Origin: Alphaproteobacteria bacterium
Lineage (GTDB): Bacteria; Pseudomonadota; Alphaproteobacteria; Oceanibaculales; Oceanibaculaceae
Reading direction: 5' to 3'
DNA length: 64,000 bases
Assembly (NCBI GenBank): GCA_018823745.1
Contig: JAHJHR010000017.1
Span: 372,001-436,000, forward strand
Both the position numbers and the translations under genes were made by a program. Shown one piece after another: positions 42,079-52,574 of the stretch. The notes beneath the pieces were generated by a model. It was given only the letters and a program-made list of their open reading frames with translations. It was not told the origin of the DNA and ran no database searches. Positions within the stretch are counted from its first letter, which is position 1. Every line of letters begins with the position of its first letter.

Positions 42079-43579
42079 TGTTCGCCCCTACAAATCGGCC
42101 GAAAATCTGGCCCGCGAGGACCAGCTGGCCTGGAAGCTGGCTGCCTTGGCGGCCGACCCTGTCCCGGTCGAGGCGGATGTCGCGGCGATGATCGGCAACC
42201 GTATCATCGACAATGCAGCTGTAGCCGTCGCGTCGCTGGCCCGCCGTCCGGTGGCCAGCGCCCGCGCCCAGGCGCTGGCGCACCCCTACAGCCCCGGCGC
42301 CACCGTGTTCGGCCTGCCGGCCGGTCAGCGCGTCTCCCCGGAATGGGCCGCCTGGGCGAATGGCGTGGCGGTGCGCGAGCTGGATTATCACGACACTTTC
42401 CTCGCCGCCGATTATTCGCATCCCGGCGACAATATCCCGCCGATTCTGGCCGTCGCCCAGCATGTCGGCCGCAACGGTCAGGATTTGATCCGCGCGCTGG
42501 CCGCTGCCTATGAGATTCAGGTCGATCTGGTGAAGGGCATCTGCCTGCATGAGTACAAGATTGACCATATCGCCCATCTCGGGCCGTCCGCCGCCGGCGG
42601 CATCGGCGCGCTCCTGAACCTGCCGGCCGAGACCATCTACCAGGCGATCCAGCAGGCGCTGCACGTCACCACCACCACGCGCCAGTCGCGCAAGGGCGAG
42701 ATTTCCAGCTGGAAGGCCTATGCCCCGGCCTTCGCCGGCAAGATGGCGATCGAGGCGGTGGACCGGGTGATGCGCGGCGAGGGCGCCCCGTCGCCGGCCT
42801 ATGAGGGCGAGGACGGCTTCATCGCCTGGCTGCTGAGCGGCCCGAAGGCGGAATACCAGGTGCCGCTGCCGGAGAAGGGCGAGCCGAAGCGCGCCATCAT
42901 GGATACCTACACCAAGGAACATTCGGCGGAATATCAGAGTCAGGCGCTGATCGACCTGGCCCGCCGCATGGGCCCGAAGGTTGGCGACTTCGCCAAGGTG
43001 AAGAGCATCGTCATCCACACCAGCCATCACACCCATTACGTGATCGGCACCGGCGCCAACGACCCGCAGAAGATGGACCCGACGGCCAGTCGCGAGACGC
43101 TGGACCATTCGATCATGTACATCTTCGCGGTCGCGCTGCAGGATTGCGGCTGGCACCATGAGCACTCCTACGCGCCGGAGCGCGCGCAACGCCCGGACAC
43201 GGTGGCGCTGTGGCACAAGATCAGCACCCTGGAAGACCCGGAATGGACCCGGCGCTACCATTCCCGTAATCCCAGGGAAAAGGCGTTCGGCGGCCGCGTC
43301 GTGGTGACGCTCGCCGATGGCCGGACCATCGAGGATGAGCTGGCCCTCGCCGATGCCCATCCGCAGGGGGCCCGTCCCTTCCAGCGCCCGCATTACATCG
43401 CCAAGTTCCGCAGTCTGGCCGATGGCATCGTCCCCCCGTCGGAGCAGGACCGCTTCCTCGATCTGGTCGACCGCCTGCCGGGCCTGAGCGCGGAGGATCT
43501 GTCGGGGCTGACACTCAGCGTCGATCCGGCCCGGCTGGGCGCTCCCCTCCCGACCGGCATTTTCGACTGGCAGCCATAG
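42065..43579 (+). CDS. prpD: 2-methylcitrate dehydratase (MmgE/PrpD family)
   Basis: 504 residues from GTG 42065, which has AAGGAAG upstream and overlaps the thioesterase gene. Motifs: [68 protein letters not shown]. Dehydrates 2-methylcitrate to methylaconitate. The frame extends to 42017 but that region reads as thioesterase. Confidence 0.96.
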   Translation: MKTHSVRPYKSAENLAREDQLAWKLAALAADPVPVEADVAAMIGNRIIDNAAVAVASLARRPVASARAQALAHPYSPGATVFGLPAGQRVSPEWAAWANGVAVRELDYHDTFLAADYSHPGDNIPPILAVAQHVGRNGQDLIRALAAAYEIQVDLVKGICLHEYKIDHIAHLGPSAAGGIGALLNLPAETIYQAIQQALHVTTTTRQSRKGEISSWKAYAPAFAGKMAIEAVDRVMRGEGAPSPAYEGEDGFIAWLLSGPKAEYQVPLPEKGEPKRAIMDTYTKEHSAEYQSQALIDLARRMGPKVGDFAKVKSIVIHTSHHTHYVIGTGANDPQKMDPTASRETLDHSIMYIFAVALQDCGWHHEHSYAPERAQRPDTVALWHKISTLEDPEWTRRYHSRNPREKAFGGRVVVTLADGRTIEDELALADAHPQGARPFQRPHYIAKFRSLADGIVPPSEQDRFLDLVDRLPGLSAEDLSGLTLSVDPARLGAPLPTGIFDWQP

Positions 43580-43590
43580 GAGGGCATGAC

Positions 43591-44760
43591 ATGACCGCCA
43601 CCCCGTTCAAGCCGAAGAAATCGGTCGCCCTGTCCGGTGTGACCGCCGGCAATACGGCGCTGTGCACCGTGGGCCGCACCGGCAATGACCTGCATTACCG
43701 GGGCTACGATATCCTCGATGTCGCCGAACGCTGCGAGTTCGAGGAGATCGCCCATCTGCTGGTCCATGGCAGCCTGCCGACGCGCAGCCAGCTTGCCGCC
43801 TACAAGGCGAAGCTGAAGGGGCTGCGCGGCCTGCCGGCGGCGGTGAAGCGCACGCTGGAGGCCATTCCGGCGGCCGCCCATCCGATGGATGTGCTGCGCT
43901 CCGGCGTCTCGGCGCTGGGCTGCGTGCTGCCGGAGGGCAGCGAGCACAGCCATGCCGGCGCGCGCGACATCGCCGACCGACTGATGGCCTCGCTCGGCTC
44001 CATGCTGCTCTACTGGCATCATTTCGCGCATCACGGCCGCATCATCGAGGTGGAGACCGACGATGACAGCATCGGCGGGCATTTCCTGCATCTGCTGCAG
44101 GGCGAGAAGCCCAGCGCCGCACATGTCCGGGCAATGCACAGCTCCCTGATCCTCTATGCGGAGCATGAATTCAACGCCTCCACCTTCACTGCGCGTTCCA
44201 TTGCCGGCACCGGGGCCGACATGTATTCGGCGATCACCGGCGCCATCGGCGCGCTGCGCGGCCCGAAGCATGGCGGGGCAAACGAGGTCGCCTATGATAT
44301 CCAGAAACGCTATGGCGATGCTGATGAGGCAGAGGCCGATATCCGCGCCCGGGTGGAGGCGAAGGAAGTCATCATCGGCTTCGGCCACCCGGTCTACACC
44401 ATCGCCGATCCGCGCAATCAGGTGATCAAGCGCATCGCCCGACAGCTTTCCGAGGAGGCCGGATCGATGCAGATCTTCGACATCGCCGAACGCATCGAAT
44501 CGGTCATGGCGGAAACCAAGCGCATGTTCGCCAATCTCGACTGGTTCAGCGCTGTTTCCTATCATCTGATGGGCATACCGACGGCCATGTTCACCCCGCT
44601 TTTCGTGATCGCCCGCACCTCCGGCTGGTCGGCGCATATCATCGAGCAGCGCATCGACAACAAGATCATCCGCCCCTCGGCGCATTATGTCGGGCCGGAA
44701 AACCTGGCCTTCGTGGCCATCGAGAATCGCGACCCTGCCGCCAAGCCGCCCGCTCTCTGA
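43591..44760 (+). CDS. prpC: 2-methylcitrate synthase
   Basis: 389 residues, citrate synthase fold with LHYRGYDI, catalytic His in [11 protein letters not shown] and GPKHGGANE, and Asp in NLDWFSAV. The short type II-like length and prp context indicate condensation of propionyl-CoA with oxaloacetate. Eleven bases after prpD. Confidence 0.96.
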   Translation: MTATPFKPKKSVALSGVTAGNTALCTVGRTGNDLHYRGYDILDVAERCEFEEIAHLLVHGSLPTRSQLAAYKAKLKGLRGLPAAVKRTLEAIPAAAHPMDVLRSGVSALGCVLPEGSEHSHAGARDIADRLMASLGSMLLYWHHFAHHGRIIEVETDDDSIGGHFLHLLQGEKPSAAHVRAMHSSLILYAEHEFNASTFTARSIAGTGADMYSAITGAIGALRGPKHGGANEVAYDIQKRYGDADEAEADIRARVEAKEVIIGFGHPVYTIADPRNQVIKRIARQLSEEAGSMQIFDIAERIESVMAETKRMFANLDWFSAVSYHLMGIPTAMFTPLFVIARTSGWSAHIIEQRIDNKIIRPSAHYVGPENLAFVAIENRDPAAKPPAL

Positions 44761-44770
44761 GGATAAGACG

Positions 44771-45679
44771 ATGCCCTATCTGATTGCCGACAACCTGCCG
44801 ACCACCCCCGCCGGTGCGCGCTTCCGCGCTTTGGTCGAACGCCCCGGGATTCTGGGCCTGCCCGGCGCCCATAACGGCATGGCAGCACTTCAGGCCCGGC
44901 GCGCCGGCTTCGAGGGGCTGTATCTGTCCGGTGCTGCCATGACGGCGTCGATGGGCATCCCCGATCTCGGCGTGATTACAGTGGACGAGGTGTGTTTCTT
45001 CATCCGGCAGGTGGCACGGGCCAGCGGGCTGCCAGTGCTGGTCGATGGCGACACCGGCTATGGCGAGGCGCTGAACGTCATGCATATGGTGCGCAGCTTC
45101 GAGGATGCCGGCGCCGGCGCTGTCCATATCGAGGACCAGCTTTTGCCGAAGAAATGCGGCCACCTGAACGACAAGAAGCTGGCCGATGCCCACGATATGG
45201 CGGCCAAGGTGGCCGCCGCCGCAAAGGCGCGCCGGCATCTCTATGTTATCGCCCGCACCGATGCTGCAGCGAGCGAGGGGCTGGACGGCGCGGTCGCGCG
45301 GGCGAAGCTGTATATCGAGGCCGGTGCCGACGCGATCTTCCCGGAAGCACTGAACGAGGCGGCGATGTTCCGTGAATTCGCCCGGCGCCTGCCCGGCGTG
45401 CCGCTGCTGGCCAATATGACGGAATTCGGCCGCACGCCCTTCTTCACCGCCGCTGAATTCGAGGCGATGGGCTACCGCATGGTGATCTGGCCGGTCAGCA
45501 GCCTGCGGGTTGCCAACAAGGCGCAGGAGCGGCTCTACGCCACGCTGAAGCGCGACGGCAGCACCGAGGCCATGCTGGACCAGATGCAGACGCGCGGCGA
45601 GCTGTACGACACCATCGGCCTGCATGCGTATGAGGCGCTGGACGCCTCCATCGTGCGGACCGTGCTGCCGAATTCGTAA
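44771..45679 (+). CDS. prpB: methylisocitrate lyase
   Basis: 302 residues from ATG 44771. Isocitrate lyase/PEP mutase superfamily barrel: GAHNGMAALQARRAGFEGLYLSG, VDGDTGYGEALN and the catalytic KKCGH. Cleaves 2-methylisocitrate to pyruvate and succinate. Ten bases after prpC; stops 3 bases before the converging molybdenum hydroxylase gene. Confidence 0.96.
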   Translation: MPYLIADNLPTTPAGARFRALVERPGILGLPGAHNGMAALQARRAGFEGLYLSGAAMTASMGIPDLGVITVDEVCFFIRQVARASGLPVLVDGDTGYGEALNVMHMVRSFEDAGAGAVHIEDQLLPKKCGHLNDKKLADAHDMAAKVAAAAKARRHLYVIARTDAAASEGLDGAVARAKLYIEAGADAIFPEALNEAAMFREFARRLPGVPLLANMTEFGRTPFFTAAEFEAMGYRMVIWPVSSLRVANKAQERLYATLKRDGSTEAMLDQMQTRGELYDTIGLHAYEALDASIVRTVLPNS

Positions 45680-45682
45680 GGC

Positions 45683-47983
45683 TCAGCGCGCCTGCCGCAC
45701 GGCGCGCCAGACTGTCTCCGGCGTCATCGGGATATCGACATGCTGGACGCCCAGCGGCCGCAGCGCGTCCAGCACGGCGTTCATGATCGGCCCCGGCCCG
45801 CCGATGGACGACACCTCGCCGACACCCTTGGCGCCGATCAGGCTGTTCGGGCTGGGCGTCGGCGCCCAGGACAGGTTGAAGCTGGGCATGTCGTCGGCGC
45901 GCGGCATGGTGTAGTCCATGAAGCTGCCAGACAGAAGCTGGCCGCTCTGCGGGTCATAGCGCACCGCCTCCAGCAGCGCCTCGCCGACCGACTGGCCGAT
46001 GCCGCCCTGGATCTGACCCTGCGCCGTCGCCTCGTTGATGATACGGCCCAGATCGTCGATGCCTGTCCAGCGCTGAATCTTCACCCGGCCGGTCTGCGGA
46101 TCAACCTCCACCTCCACGGCATAGGCGCCATTCGGGAAGGTCGTGTGCAGCCCCTCGAAATCGAGCTGGGCGACGCAGCCCGCCCCCATCTCCGCCTCGC
46201 GCGCCGCCTCCGGCAGATTATTCCAGCCGGCGGCCACCTCGCCCAGAGCAATCTTGCGGTCGGTGCCGGCGATGCGGAATTCGCCGAAGCCATATTCGAT
46301 GTCCCGCGCGGAGGCTTCCAGCAGATGCCCGGCCACGGCCCGCGCCTGCTGGATCAGCTGCAAGGCGGTGCGGTGCACCGTATTGGCGGCAATCGGCATC
46401 AGGTTGGAACCGCCAGTGCCGCCGCCCTTGGTCAGGTAATCGCTGTCGCCCTGCTCAACCCGGATGCGTTCGACCGGGATTTCCAGCGCCTCGGCGGCGA
46501 CCAGCGCCAGCGCCGTGCGGTGGCCCTGCCCGGAATCCTGTGTGCCGCTGCGCACGATCACCGTGCCGTCGGGCTGGGCGATCACCTCGCTGCGCTCCGC
46601 CACCGAACCACCGGTGGCGTGCAGATGAAAGGTCAGGCCCAGGCCGCGCTTCAGCCCCTGTGCCTCGCTGTCGGCACGCCGGGCCGGGAAGCCGGCAATA
46701 TCGCCCGCCGCCAGGATGCGTTCCAGGATCGCCGGGAAATCGCCGCCATCATAGGTCTCCCCCATCGCCGTGCGGTAGGGCAGATCGGCCGGGGTGACAA
46801 GGTTGCGGCGGCGCAGTTCGATGCGGTCAATGCCCAGCCTGTCAGCAGCCAGGTCGATCAGTCTTTCGGTGGTCGATACGCTTTCCGGCTTGCCCGCCCC
46901 GCGATAGGCATCGGTCGGCACCAGATTGGTGAACAGTCCCTGCACCCGGTAATACAGCCCCGGAATCCGGTAGCAATGGCCGAAGACACGCACCGCCCCC
47001 TTGGTCGAGGTATTGGCCGCGACATGGTTGATGAAGGCGCCCATATCGGCCAGCGCGTCGATCCTGAAGGCCAGGAATTTGTAGTCCTTGTCCAGCGCCA
47101 GCGCCGCCCGGTCGACCCGGCCACGACCCATGATGTCGGACACCATACCCTCGGTGCGGCTGGACATCCAGTGCACCGGCCGGCCCGTCGCCTTTGCCGC
47201 GACCAGCGCCAGCACCTGTTCCGGATAGGGCCAGATCTTCACCGCGAAGCTGCCGCCGACATCCTCGGTGATGACCCGCACCATGTCGGTCGCCACCCCC
47301 ACGCAATCGGCCATGGCGCCGCGGATCGCCACCACGCCCTGGCTCGGCGTGGTCAGGGTATAGCGCCCGGTCGCGCTGTCATAGACGCCCAGCGCGCCCC
47401 GCGTTTCCAACGGGGCGATGACGATGCGCGGGTGGCGCACCGTCAGCTCGACGACATGCGCGGCCTCGGCAAAGAATTTCTCAGTCTCGGCCCGATTGCC
47501 GATCTCCCAGTCGAAGGAGCGGTTATCCGGCAGTTCCGGCCAGACTTTCGGCGCATCGGACAAAGCCCCCGCCTCGATATCGACCGCCGCCGGCAGCTCG
47601 TCGATATCCAGCTCAATCGCTTCCAGCGCGTCGAGCGCCTGATCCTCGGTCTCGGCGATGATGGCGGCGACCGGCTGACCGACATATTTCACCGCCTCCC
47701 CGGCCAAGATCGGCCGGTCGCGGACCACCATCGGGCTGCCGTCGCGATTCACCGTCTCCGCCGCCAGTTTCAGCGGCCCGACGCCCAGCCCGGCCAGATC
47801 GGCGGCGGTCAGCACCAGATGCACGCCGGGCATGCCCCGCGCCGCCGCCGCGTCGAGCCGCCGGATCGCGCCATGCGCACTGGTCGCGCGCAGCACGACC
47901 ATGGTCAGCATGCCGTCCGGCCTGCGGTCAGCGACATACCGGCCCTTGCCGGTCAACAGGGCTTCGTCTTCAACGCGCAGCAT
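45683..47983 (-). CDS. molybdenum hydroxylase large subunit (CoxL/XdhB-type), orphan
   Basis: 766 residues. Starts with VEDEALLTGKGRYVAD as in CO dehydrogenase/xanthine dehydrogenase large subunits. Further motifs: GEDVGGSF-like EDVGGSFAVK, AYRGAGKPE (not the CO dehydrogenase AYRCSF loop), GTGGSNL and the base Glu in GAKGVGEVSSIGGP. Probably an aldehyde or heteroaromatic hydroxylase. Needs a 2Fe-2S and an FAD subunit, neither of which is adjacent. AAGGCGGG precedes ATG 47983. Confidence 0.93.
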   Translation of the reverse strand: MLRVEDEALLTGKGRYVADRRPDGMLTMVVLRATSAHGAIRRLDAAAARGMPGVHLVLTAADLAGLGVGPLKLAAETVNRDGSPMVVRDRPILAGEAVKYVGQPVAAIIAETEDQALDALEAIELDIDELPAAVDIEAGALSDAPKVWPELPDNRSFDWEIGNRAETEKFFAEAAHVVELTVRHPRIVIAPLETRGALGVYDSATGRYTLTTPSQGVVAIRGAMADCVGVATDMVRVITEDVGGSFAVKIWPYPEQVLALVAAKATGRPVHWMSSRTEGMVSDIMGRGRVDRAALALDKDYKFLAFRIDALADMGAFINHVAANTSTKGAVRVFGHCYRIPGLYYRVQGLFTNLVPTDAYRGAGKPESVSTTERLIDLAADRLGIDRIELRRRNLVTPADLPYRTAMGETYDGGDFPAILERILAAGDIAGFPARRADSEAQGLKRGLGLTFHLHATGGSVAERSEVIAQPDGTVIVRSGTQDSGQGHRTALALVAAEALEIPVERIRVEQGDSDYLTKGGGTGGSNLMPIAANTVHRTALQLIQQARAVAGHLLEASARDIEYGFGEFRIAGTDRKIALGEVAAGWNNLPEAAREAEMGAGCVAQLDFEGLHTTFPNGAYAVEVEVDPQTGRVKIQRWTGIDDLGRIINEATAQGQIQGGIGQSVGEALLEAVRYDPQSGQLLSGSFMDYTMPRADDMPSFNLSWAPTPSPNSLIGAKGVGEVSSIGGPGPIMNAVLDALRPLGVQHVDIPMTPETVWRAVRQAR

Positions 47984-48054
47984 CGCACCCGCCTTAGGCT
48001 GTGAATTCCATCAGCGTTCTTAGGGGTGAAACGCGCGCCAGACAACAGAACTTG

Positions 48055-49020
48055 TCAGGAATAATGACCAGCGGCGTACCAGTCATAGGTCTGGCGCAGC
48101 CCGTCCGGCAGCGCGATGCGGGGCTGCCAGCCCAGCGCGGAAAGCCGGGAGGTATCCAGCAGCTTACGGGGCGCGCCGGAGGGCTGGGCGGCATCGAAGA
48201 CCAGCCCGCCGTTGAAGCCGGCAATCCCGGCGATGGTTTCGGCCAGCGCACGGATGCTGCATTCCGCGCCGGAACCGACATTCAGGAAGGACCGTCGCGG
48301 GGCAACATGGCGGCGATAAGTCTCTGCCTCCAGCGCCATGACATGCAGGCAGGCCGCCGCCAGATCATCGACATGCAAGAATTCACGCAACGCCGTGCCA
48401 TCGCCCCAGATCGTTACCGCCGCCGCCTTCTGTCGCGCTGCCGCATGCAGACGGGTGATCAGCGCCGGGATGACATGGCCGCTTTCCGGATCGAAATTGT
48501 CCTGCGGGCCATAGAGGTTGGTCGGCATGACGGCGCGATAATCCCGGCCGAATTGCCGGTGATAGGTCTCGCACAGCGACAGACCGGCAATCTTCGCCAG
48601 CGCATAGGCCTCGTTGGTCGGCTCCAGCGCCCCGGTCAGCAGCGCCTCCTCGCGCATCGGCTGGTCGGCGAGCCGGGGATAGATGCAGGAAGACCCCAGG
48701 AACAGCAGGCGCTCCACGCCCGCGCGGTGGGCGGCATGGATCACATTCGTCGCGATCATCAGATTGTCGTAGAGGAAATCGGCCGGGTAGCGGTCATTGG
48801 CCCGGATACCGCCGACTTTCGCCGCCGCCAGATAGATTTGATCCACCCGCTGGTCGCGGAAAAATGCCTCCACCTGGTCCTGGCGCGTCAGATCAAGGCT
48901 GGCGCGGTCGGCGGTCAGTAACAATGTCTCCGGCTGTGCCCGCAGGCAACGCACAAGGGCGGCGCCGACCATGCCGTTATGGCCGGCAACGAAAATCCGG
49001 GTTCCGCCAATCCCGGTCAC
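48055..49020 (-). CDS. fcl: GDP-L-fucose synthase
   Basis: 321 residues, extended [13 protein letters not shown] for [13 protein letters not shown] and YALAKIAG (YxxxK), PTNLYGP. Epimerase/reductase step from GDP-4-keto-6-deoxymannose to GDP-L-fucose. Two bases after gmd. Supplies fucose to polysaccharide or LPS. Confidence 0.96.
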   Translation of the reverse strand: MTGIGGTRIFVAGHNGMVGAALVRCLRAQPETLLLTADRASLDLTRQDQVEAFFRDQRVDQIYLAAAKVGGIRANDRYPADFLYDNLMIATNVIHAAHRAGVERLLFLGSSCIYPRLADQPMREEALLTGALEPTNEAYALAKIAGLSLCETYHRQFGRDYRAVMPTNLYGPQDNFDPESGHVIPALITRLHAAARQKAAAVTIWGDGTALREFLHVDDLAAACLHVMALEAETYRRHVAPRRSFLNVGSGAECSIRALAETIAGIAGFNGGLVFDAAQPSGAPRKLLDTSRLSALGWQPRIALPDGLRQTYDWYAAGHYS

Positions 49021-49022
49021 TG

Positions 49023-50147
49023 TCAGTCGCCCACCGGCTCGGCCATTGCGTGGTCAGGGACCCTCAACGCTGCCTCGCGGCGGGCCGCCGCCAGATCGGC
49101 CGCGACCATTTCGGCGCAGAGCTGCGGCAGCGTGACCTCGGGCCGCCAGCCCAGATGTTTGCCGGCCTTGGTGGCATCGCCGCACAAGGCCGGCACCTCC
49201 AGTGGCCGGAAATGGCGGGGATCGACCACCATCACCGGGTCGCCAACCCGCAAGGCGGGTGCCTGATCGCCCTCGATCCGCGCGACAAACGCCGCTTCCG
49301 TCGCACCTGCCCCCTGGAAGCGCAGGGTCAGCCCCAGTTCGTCGGCTGCCAGGCAGAGGAAATCGCGCACCGAGGCCGACTGACCGGTGGCGATCACGAA
49401 ATCCTCCGGCTCCGGCTGCTGCAGCATCAGCCATTGCATACGCACATAGTCCCGCGCATGGCCCCAATCGCGCCGCGCATCGAGATTGCCGAGCGACACG
49501 GGGCCGCCCAGCCCTTGCGCTAATCTGGCCAGCCCCCGTGTGATCTTGCGGGTAACGAAGCCCTCCCCCCGGCGGGGCGATTCATGGTTGAACAGGATGC
49601 CGTTGCAGGCATGCAGCCCATAGGCCCGGCGATAGGTCGCTGTGATGCCATAGGCATAGAGCTTCGCCACGCCATAGGGGCTGCAGGGCCGGAAGGGCGT
49701 GGTCTCGCTCTGTGGCGTTTCCTCTGCGTGTCCGAACAATTCAGAGGTCGAGGCCTGATAGAAGCGGGTCTTGCCGGCGAGACCGAGCAGCCGGATCGCC
49801 TCCAGCAGATACAGCGGCCCCAGCGCATCGACCGTGGCGGTGTAGGCCGGCGCGTCGAAGCTGACATCGACCCGCGACTGGGCCGCCAGATTATAGATCT
49901 CATCCGGTTGCACCTGCTGCACCAGCCGGGCCATTCCGGCGGAATCCGTCAAATCGCCCTCATGCAGGAAGAAACGCTGCGGCGCGTCCTGCATCAGAGG
50001 CTCGATACGCTGCGTATTGGACACCGATGAAGGCCGCTTCAGGCCATGCACCGCATAGCCTTGGCTGAGCAGGAACTCGGCCATGTAAGAGCCATCCTGC
50101 CCGGTGACGCCGGTCACAAAAGCTGCCTTCGGGTGGTCCTTCCGCAT
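49023..50147 (-). CDS. gmd: GDP-mannose 4,6-dehydratase
   Basis: 374 residues. [16 protein letters not shown] near the N-terminus, [21 protein letters not shown] (YxxxK) and [16 protein letters not shown] are diagnostic. First step to GDP-fucose or GDP-rhamnose; with fcl beside it, fucose is expected. Confidence 0.97.
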   Translation of the reverse strand: MRKDHPKAAFVTGVTGQDGSYMAEFLLSQGYAVHGLKRPSSVSNTQRIEPLMQDAPQRFFLHEGDLTDSAGMARLVQQVQPDEIYNLAAQSRVDVSFDAPAYTATVDALGPLYLLEAIRLLGLAGKTRFYQASTSELFGHAEETPQSETTPFRPCSPYGVAKLYAYGITATYRRAYGLHACNGILFNHESPRRGEGFVTRKITRGLARLAQGLGGPVSLGNLDARRDWGHARDYVRMQWLMLQQPEPEDFVIATGQSASVRDFLCLAADELGLTLRFQGAGATEAAFVARIEGDQAPALRVGDPVMVVDPRHFRPLEVPALCGDATKAGKHLGWRPEVTLPQLCAEMVAADLAAARREAALRVPDHAMAEPVGD

Positions 50148-50233
50148 ATCCGAACCACCCTCCCTGGAGTTGGATCGGAAAAATAATATCTACTATTGCG
50201 CTTGTAGTGCCATGGGAAAAGCAGCCGGAATCG

Positions 50234-50268
50234 AAACCGCCGGCCCTGGGTGCAGGACCGGCGGTTTT
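50234..50268 (-). terminator. hairpin terminator of the chemoreceptor gene
   Basis: AAACCGCCGG / CCGGCGGTTT stem with a 14-base loop, just after the stop at 50284 on the minus strand. Confidence 0.65.
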
Positions 50269-50283
50269 CAGTGGCGCAATATC

Positions 50284-52293
50284 TCAGGCGGCGCGGACGC
50301 CGGAGAGGAAGGCTTCTACCGCCTTGCGCAGATGGTCCGACTGTTCGGCAAGATTGCCGGCCGAAGCCGTCACCTGCCCGGCGGCAGCACCGGTTTCGCC
50401 GGCGGCCTGGGTGACGTTGACGATGTTGGAGGACACCTCCTCCGTACCCTTCGCCGCTTCCAGCACGTTGCGGGAGATTTCCCGCGTCGCCGCACCCTGC
50501 TCTTCCACCGCCGAGGCAATGGTGGCTGCGATTTCGTTGATCTTGTTGATCGTCTCGCCGATGCCCCGGATCGCGCCGACAGCCTCGCTGGTTTCTGTCT
50601 GGATGCCGCTGATCTGAAGGCCGATTTCCTCGGTCGCCTTGGCTGTCTGGCTGGCCAGGTTCTTCACCTCCGAGGCCACAACGGCAAAGCCCTTGCCGGC
50701 ATCGCCGGCGCGGGCGGCCTCAATGGTTGCGTTCAGCGCCAGCAGATTGGTCTGCTCGGCGATGTCCTGGATCAGCTGTACCACCTGGCCGATCTTCTGC
50801 GCCGCCTGGGCAAGCCCCTCGACCTGCTGATTGGTGCGCTGTGCATCACCGCTGGCCTGGCCGGCAATTTCGGCCGACTGGGCAACCTGGCGGCTGATTT
50901 CCTCGATCGAGCTGGACAGTTCTTCCGCCGCCGAGGCGACAGTCTGCACATTGGCCGAGGCCTGCTCGGCCGCGGCGGCAACCGCCGTCGCCTGGCGGTT
51001 GGTTTCCTCCGCCGTCGTCGACATCGAGGTCGCGGTCGACTGCATTTCTGATGTCGCCGCGCCGACCTGCGACAGCACTTCAGCCACCGCCTCGTCGAAA
51101 TCGCGGGTCAGCCCCTCGATTACCTGGGCGCGCTGTTCGCGTTTCGCCCGTTCTGCTTCCTGCTCCGCCGCCAGCGCATCGGCCCGGATCATGTTGTCCT
51201 TGAACACCTGGACGGCGGCGGCCATCTCGCCAACCTCATCACGGCGACCCTGGGCGGGAATTTCCACCGCCTTGTCACCCTCCGCCAGGGCGCCCATGGC
51301 TGCGGTCATCGACCGGATCGGCCCGGCAATGCCGCGCCCGATCAGGATGGCCGAGAGCAGGCCGAAGACCAGCGCAACCGCCGAAGCGATGATGCCGATC
51401 ACCAGGGAGCGCTCAATCGCGGCCGTGGCTTGCGGGCCGATAATATCCTGTTCGTCGATATTGGCCTGCTTCATCTCCTCCAGCCCGGCGGCAACGGACG
51501 GGCCGATCATGTCGAGCTGGTAGGCAACGATGTCATTGCGCTCGGAAATCGCCTTGGCGACACCGTCGAAGCTGGCCGTCCAGCGGTCCAGCACCTCGCT
51601 CAGAATTTCCAGCTCCTCCCGACCGGAGGTGCTGCCAACGACATGGCCGAGGCTATCAATAAGCTTGCGGAACTCGGTCATTTCCACGGTAACGCGGAGA
51701 ATCTGGGATCGCTCGTTCTCAACCAGGAAGCGGTTGGAGTAAATCTGGGCAAGCAGCAGGTGACGCATGGCTCGGCCGGCATCATAGACGCCATCCGTGT
51801 TGAATTCCTCCTGCAGCCCCTGCATCAGGTTGGAAATCGCCTTTTCCGCCGACTGCCCGGCCTCATGCATGTCGGTGGTGAAAACGTCGATCTGGTATTG
51901 CAGCGGCAGGATCGACCGGAAGGCTGTGTCGTAGAGCCGTATCTCGGAGGCGATACTGGTGAGTTTCTCTTTCGCTTCCGGGTCCTCCAGCAGGCCGATC
52001 GCATTATCGATTTCGGCCAGCGCGCGCGCGGTGCCTTCAACCACCACCTGGGCCGCATCCTCGGTATGGAAGCGCATGAAATTCTGCACGCCCAGCTGCG
52101 TGGACAGCAGATGCCCCTGCACCGTGGCCTCGGCATTGGTCTGGCGGGCCAGCAGGCGATAATCCGCAAAACTATTCTGCGCCGTCACAAGACCGAAGAC
52201 GGCAATGCCGCTGGCGACCAGCAAAAGCACCAGGATCGTGCCGGAACTGACCGCAACTTTCGTCGCAACCTTCAGATTATCGAGGAAGCTCAT
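50284..52293 (-). CDS. methyl-accepting chemotaxis protein
   Basis: 669 residues. TM1 (about 14-36), a long helical periplasmic domain (about 37-300) of the HBM-like type with no PAS fold, TM2 (SLVIGIIASAVALVFGLLSA), HAMP, and a cytoplasmic signalling tip around NLLALNATIEAARAGDAGKGFAVVA. Methyl-accepting transducer to CheA/CheW. No CheW-tethering pentapeptide at the C-terminus. A CtrA-type box lies upstream. Confidence 0.95.
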   Translation of the reverse strand: MSFLDNLKVATKVAVSSGTILVLLLVASGIAVFGLVTAQNSFADYRLLARQTNAEATVQGHLLSTQLGVQNFMRFHTEDAAQVVVEGTARALAEIDNAIGLLEDPEAKEKLTSIASEIRLYDTAFRSILPLQYQIDVFTTDMHEAGQSAEKAISNLMQGLQEEFNTDGVYDAGRAMRHLLLAQIYSNRFLVENERSQILRVTVEMTEFRKLIDSLGHVVGSTSGREELEILSEVLDRWTASFDGVAKAISERNDIVAYQLDMIGPSVAAGLEEMKQANIDEQDIIGPQATAAIERSLVIGIIASAVALVFGLLSAILIGRGIAGPIRSMTAAMGALAEGDKAVEIPAQGRRDEVGEMAAAVQVFKDNMIRADALAAEQEAERAKREQRAQVIEGLTRDFDEAVAEVLSQVGAATSEMQSTATSMSTTAEETNRQATAVAAAAEQASANVQTVASAAEELSSSIEEISRQVAQSAEIAGQASGDAQRTNQQVEGLAQAAQKIGQVVQLIQDIAEQTNLLALNATIEAARAGDAGKGFAVVASEVKNLASQTAKATEEIGLQISGIQTETSEAVGAIRGIGETINKINEIAATIASAVEEQGAATREISRNVLEAAKGTEEVSSNIVNVTQAAGETGAAAGQVTASAGNLAEQSDHLRKAVEAFLSGVRAA

Positions 52294-52418
52294 GGGAATA
52301 CCCTGCGTGGCACATGATGAGGAAAGTTTCCGGGCCCTTTCGGACCCGGCTGGTGATCTGAGCCTCGAAAGGGTTTGCCCCCCGCTTTCAAGCCGGTGTT
52401 GATACTAATCCGCAATCG

Positions 52419-52433
52419 TTAACCGGTTCTTAA
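52419..52433. promoter_or_regulatory. CtrA-type box TTAA-N7-TTAA
   Basis: TTAA (52419-52422), CCGGTTC, TTAA (52430-52433), 126 bases upstream of the chemoreceptor ATG on the minus side. CtrA controls chemotaxis genes in many Alphaproteobacteria. Confidence 0.55.
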
Positions 52434-52574
52434 TCTTCTCTTGCATTGTAAGCGTTTATACAACCGTTAGGCATGCATACCGCGCCACCGCGCTCGCCGC
52501 CATGGCCGAGGCGCTGCGACGATCTATGTTCATATCCCATGCTTTCGATATGCCCCGTGGATCATGACAGGCCG

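Noticed and set aside
45740-48004. 754-codon open frame on the plus strand opposite the molybdenum hydroxylase gene
   Set aside because: Antisense shadow of a well-conserved gene; no family motifs.
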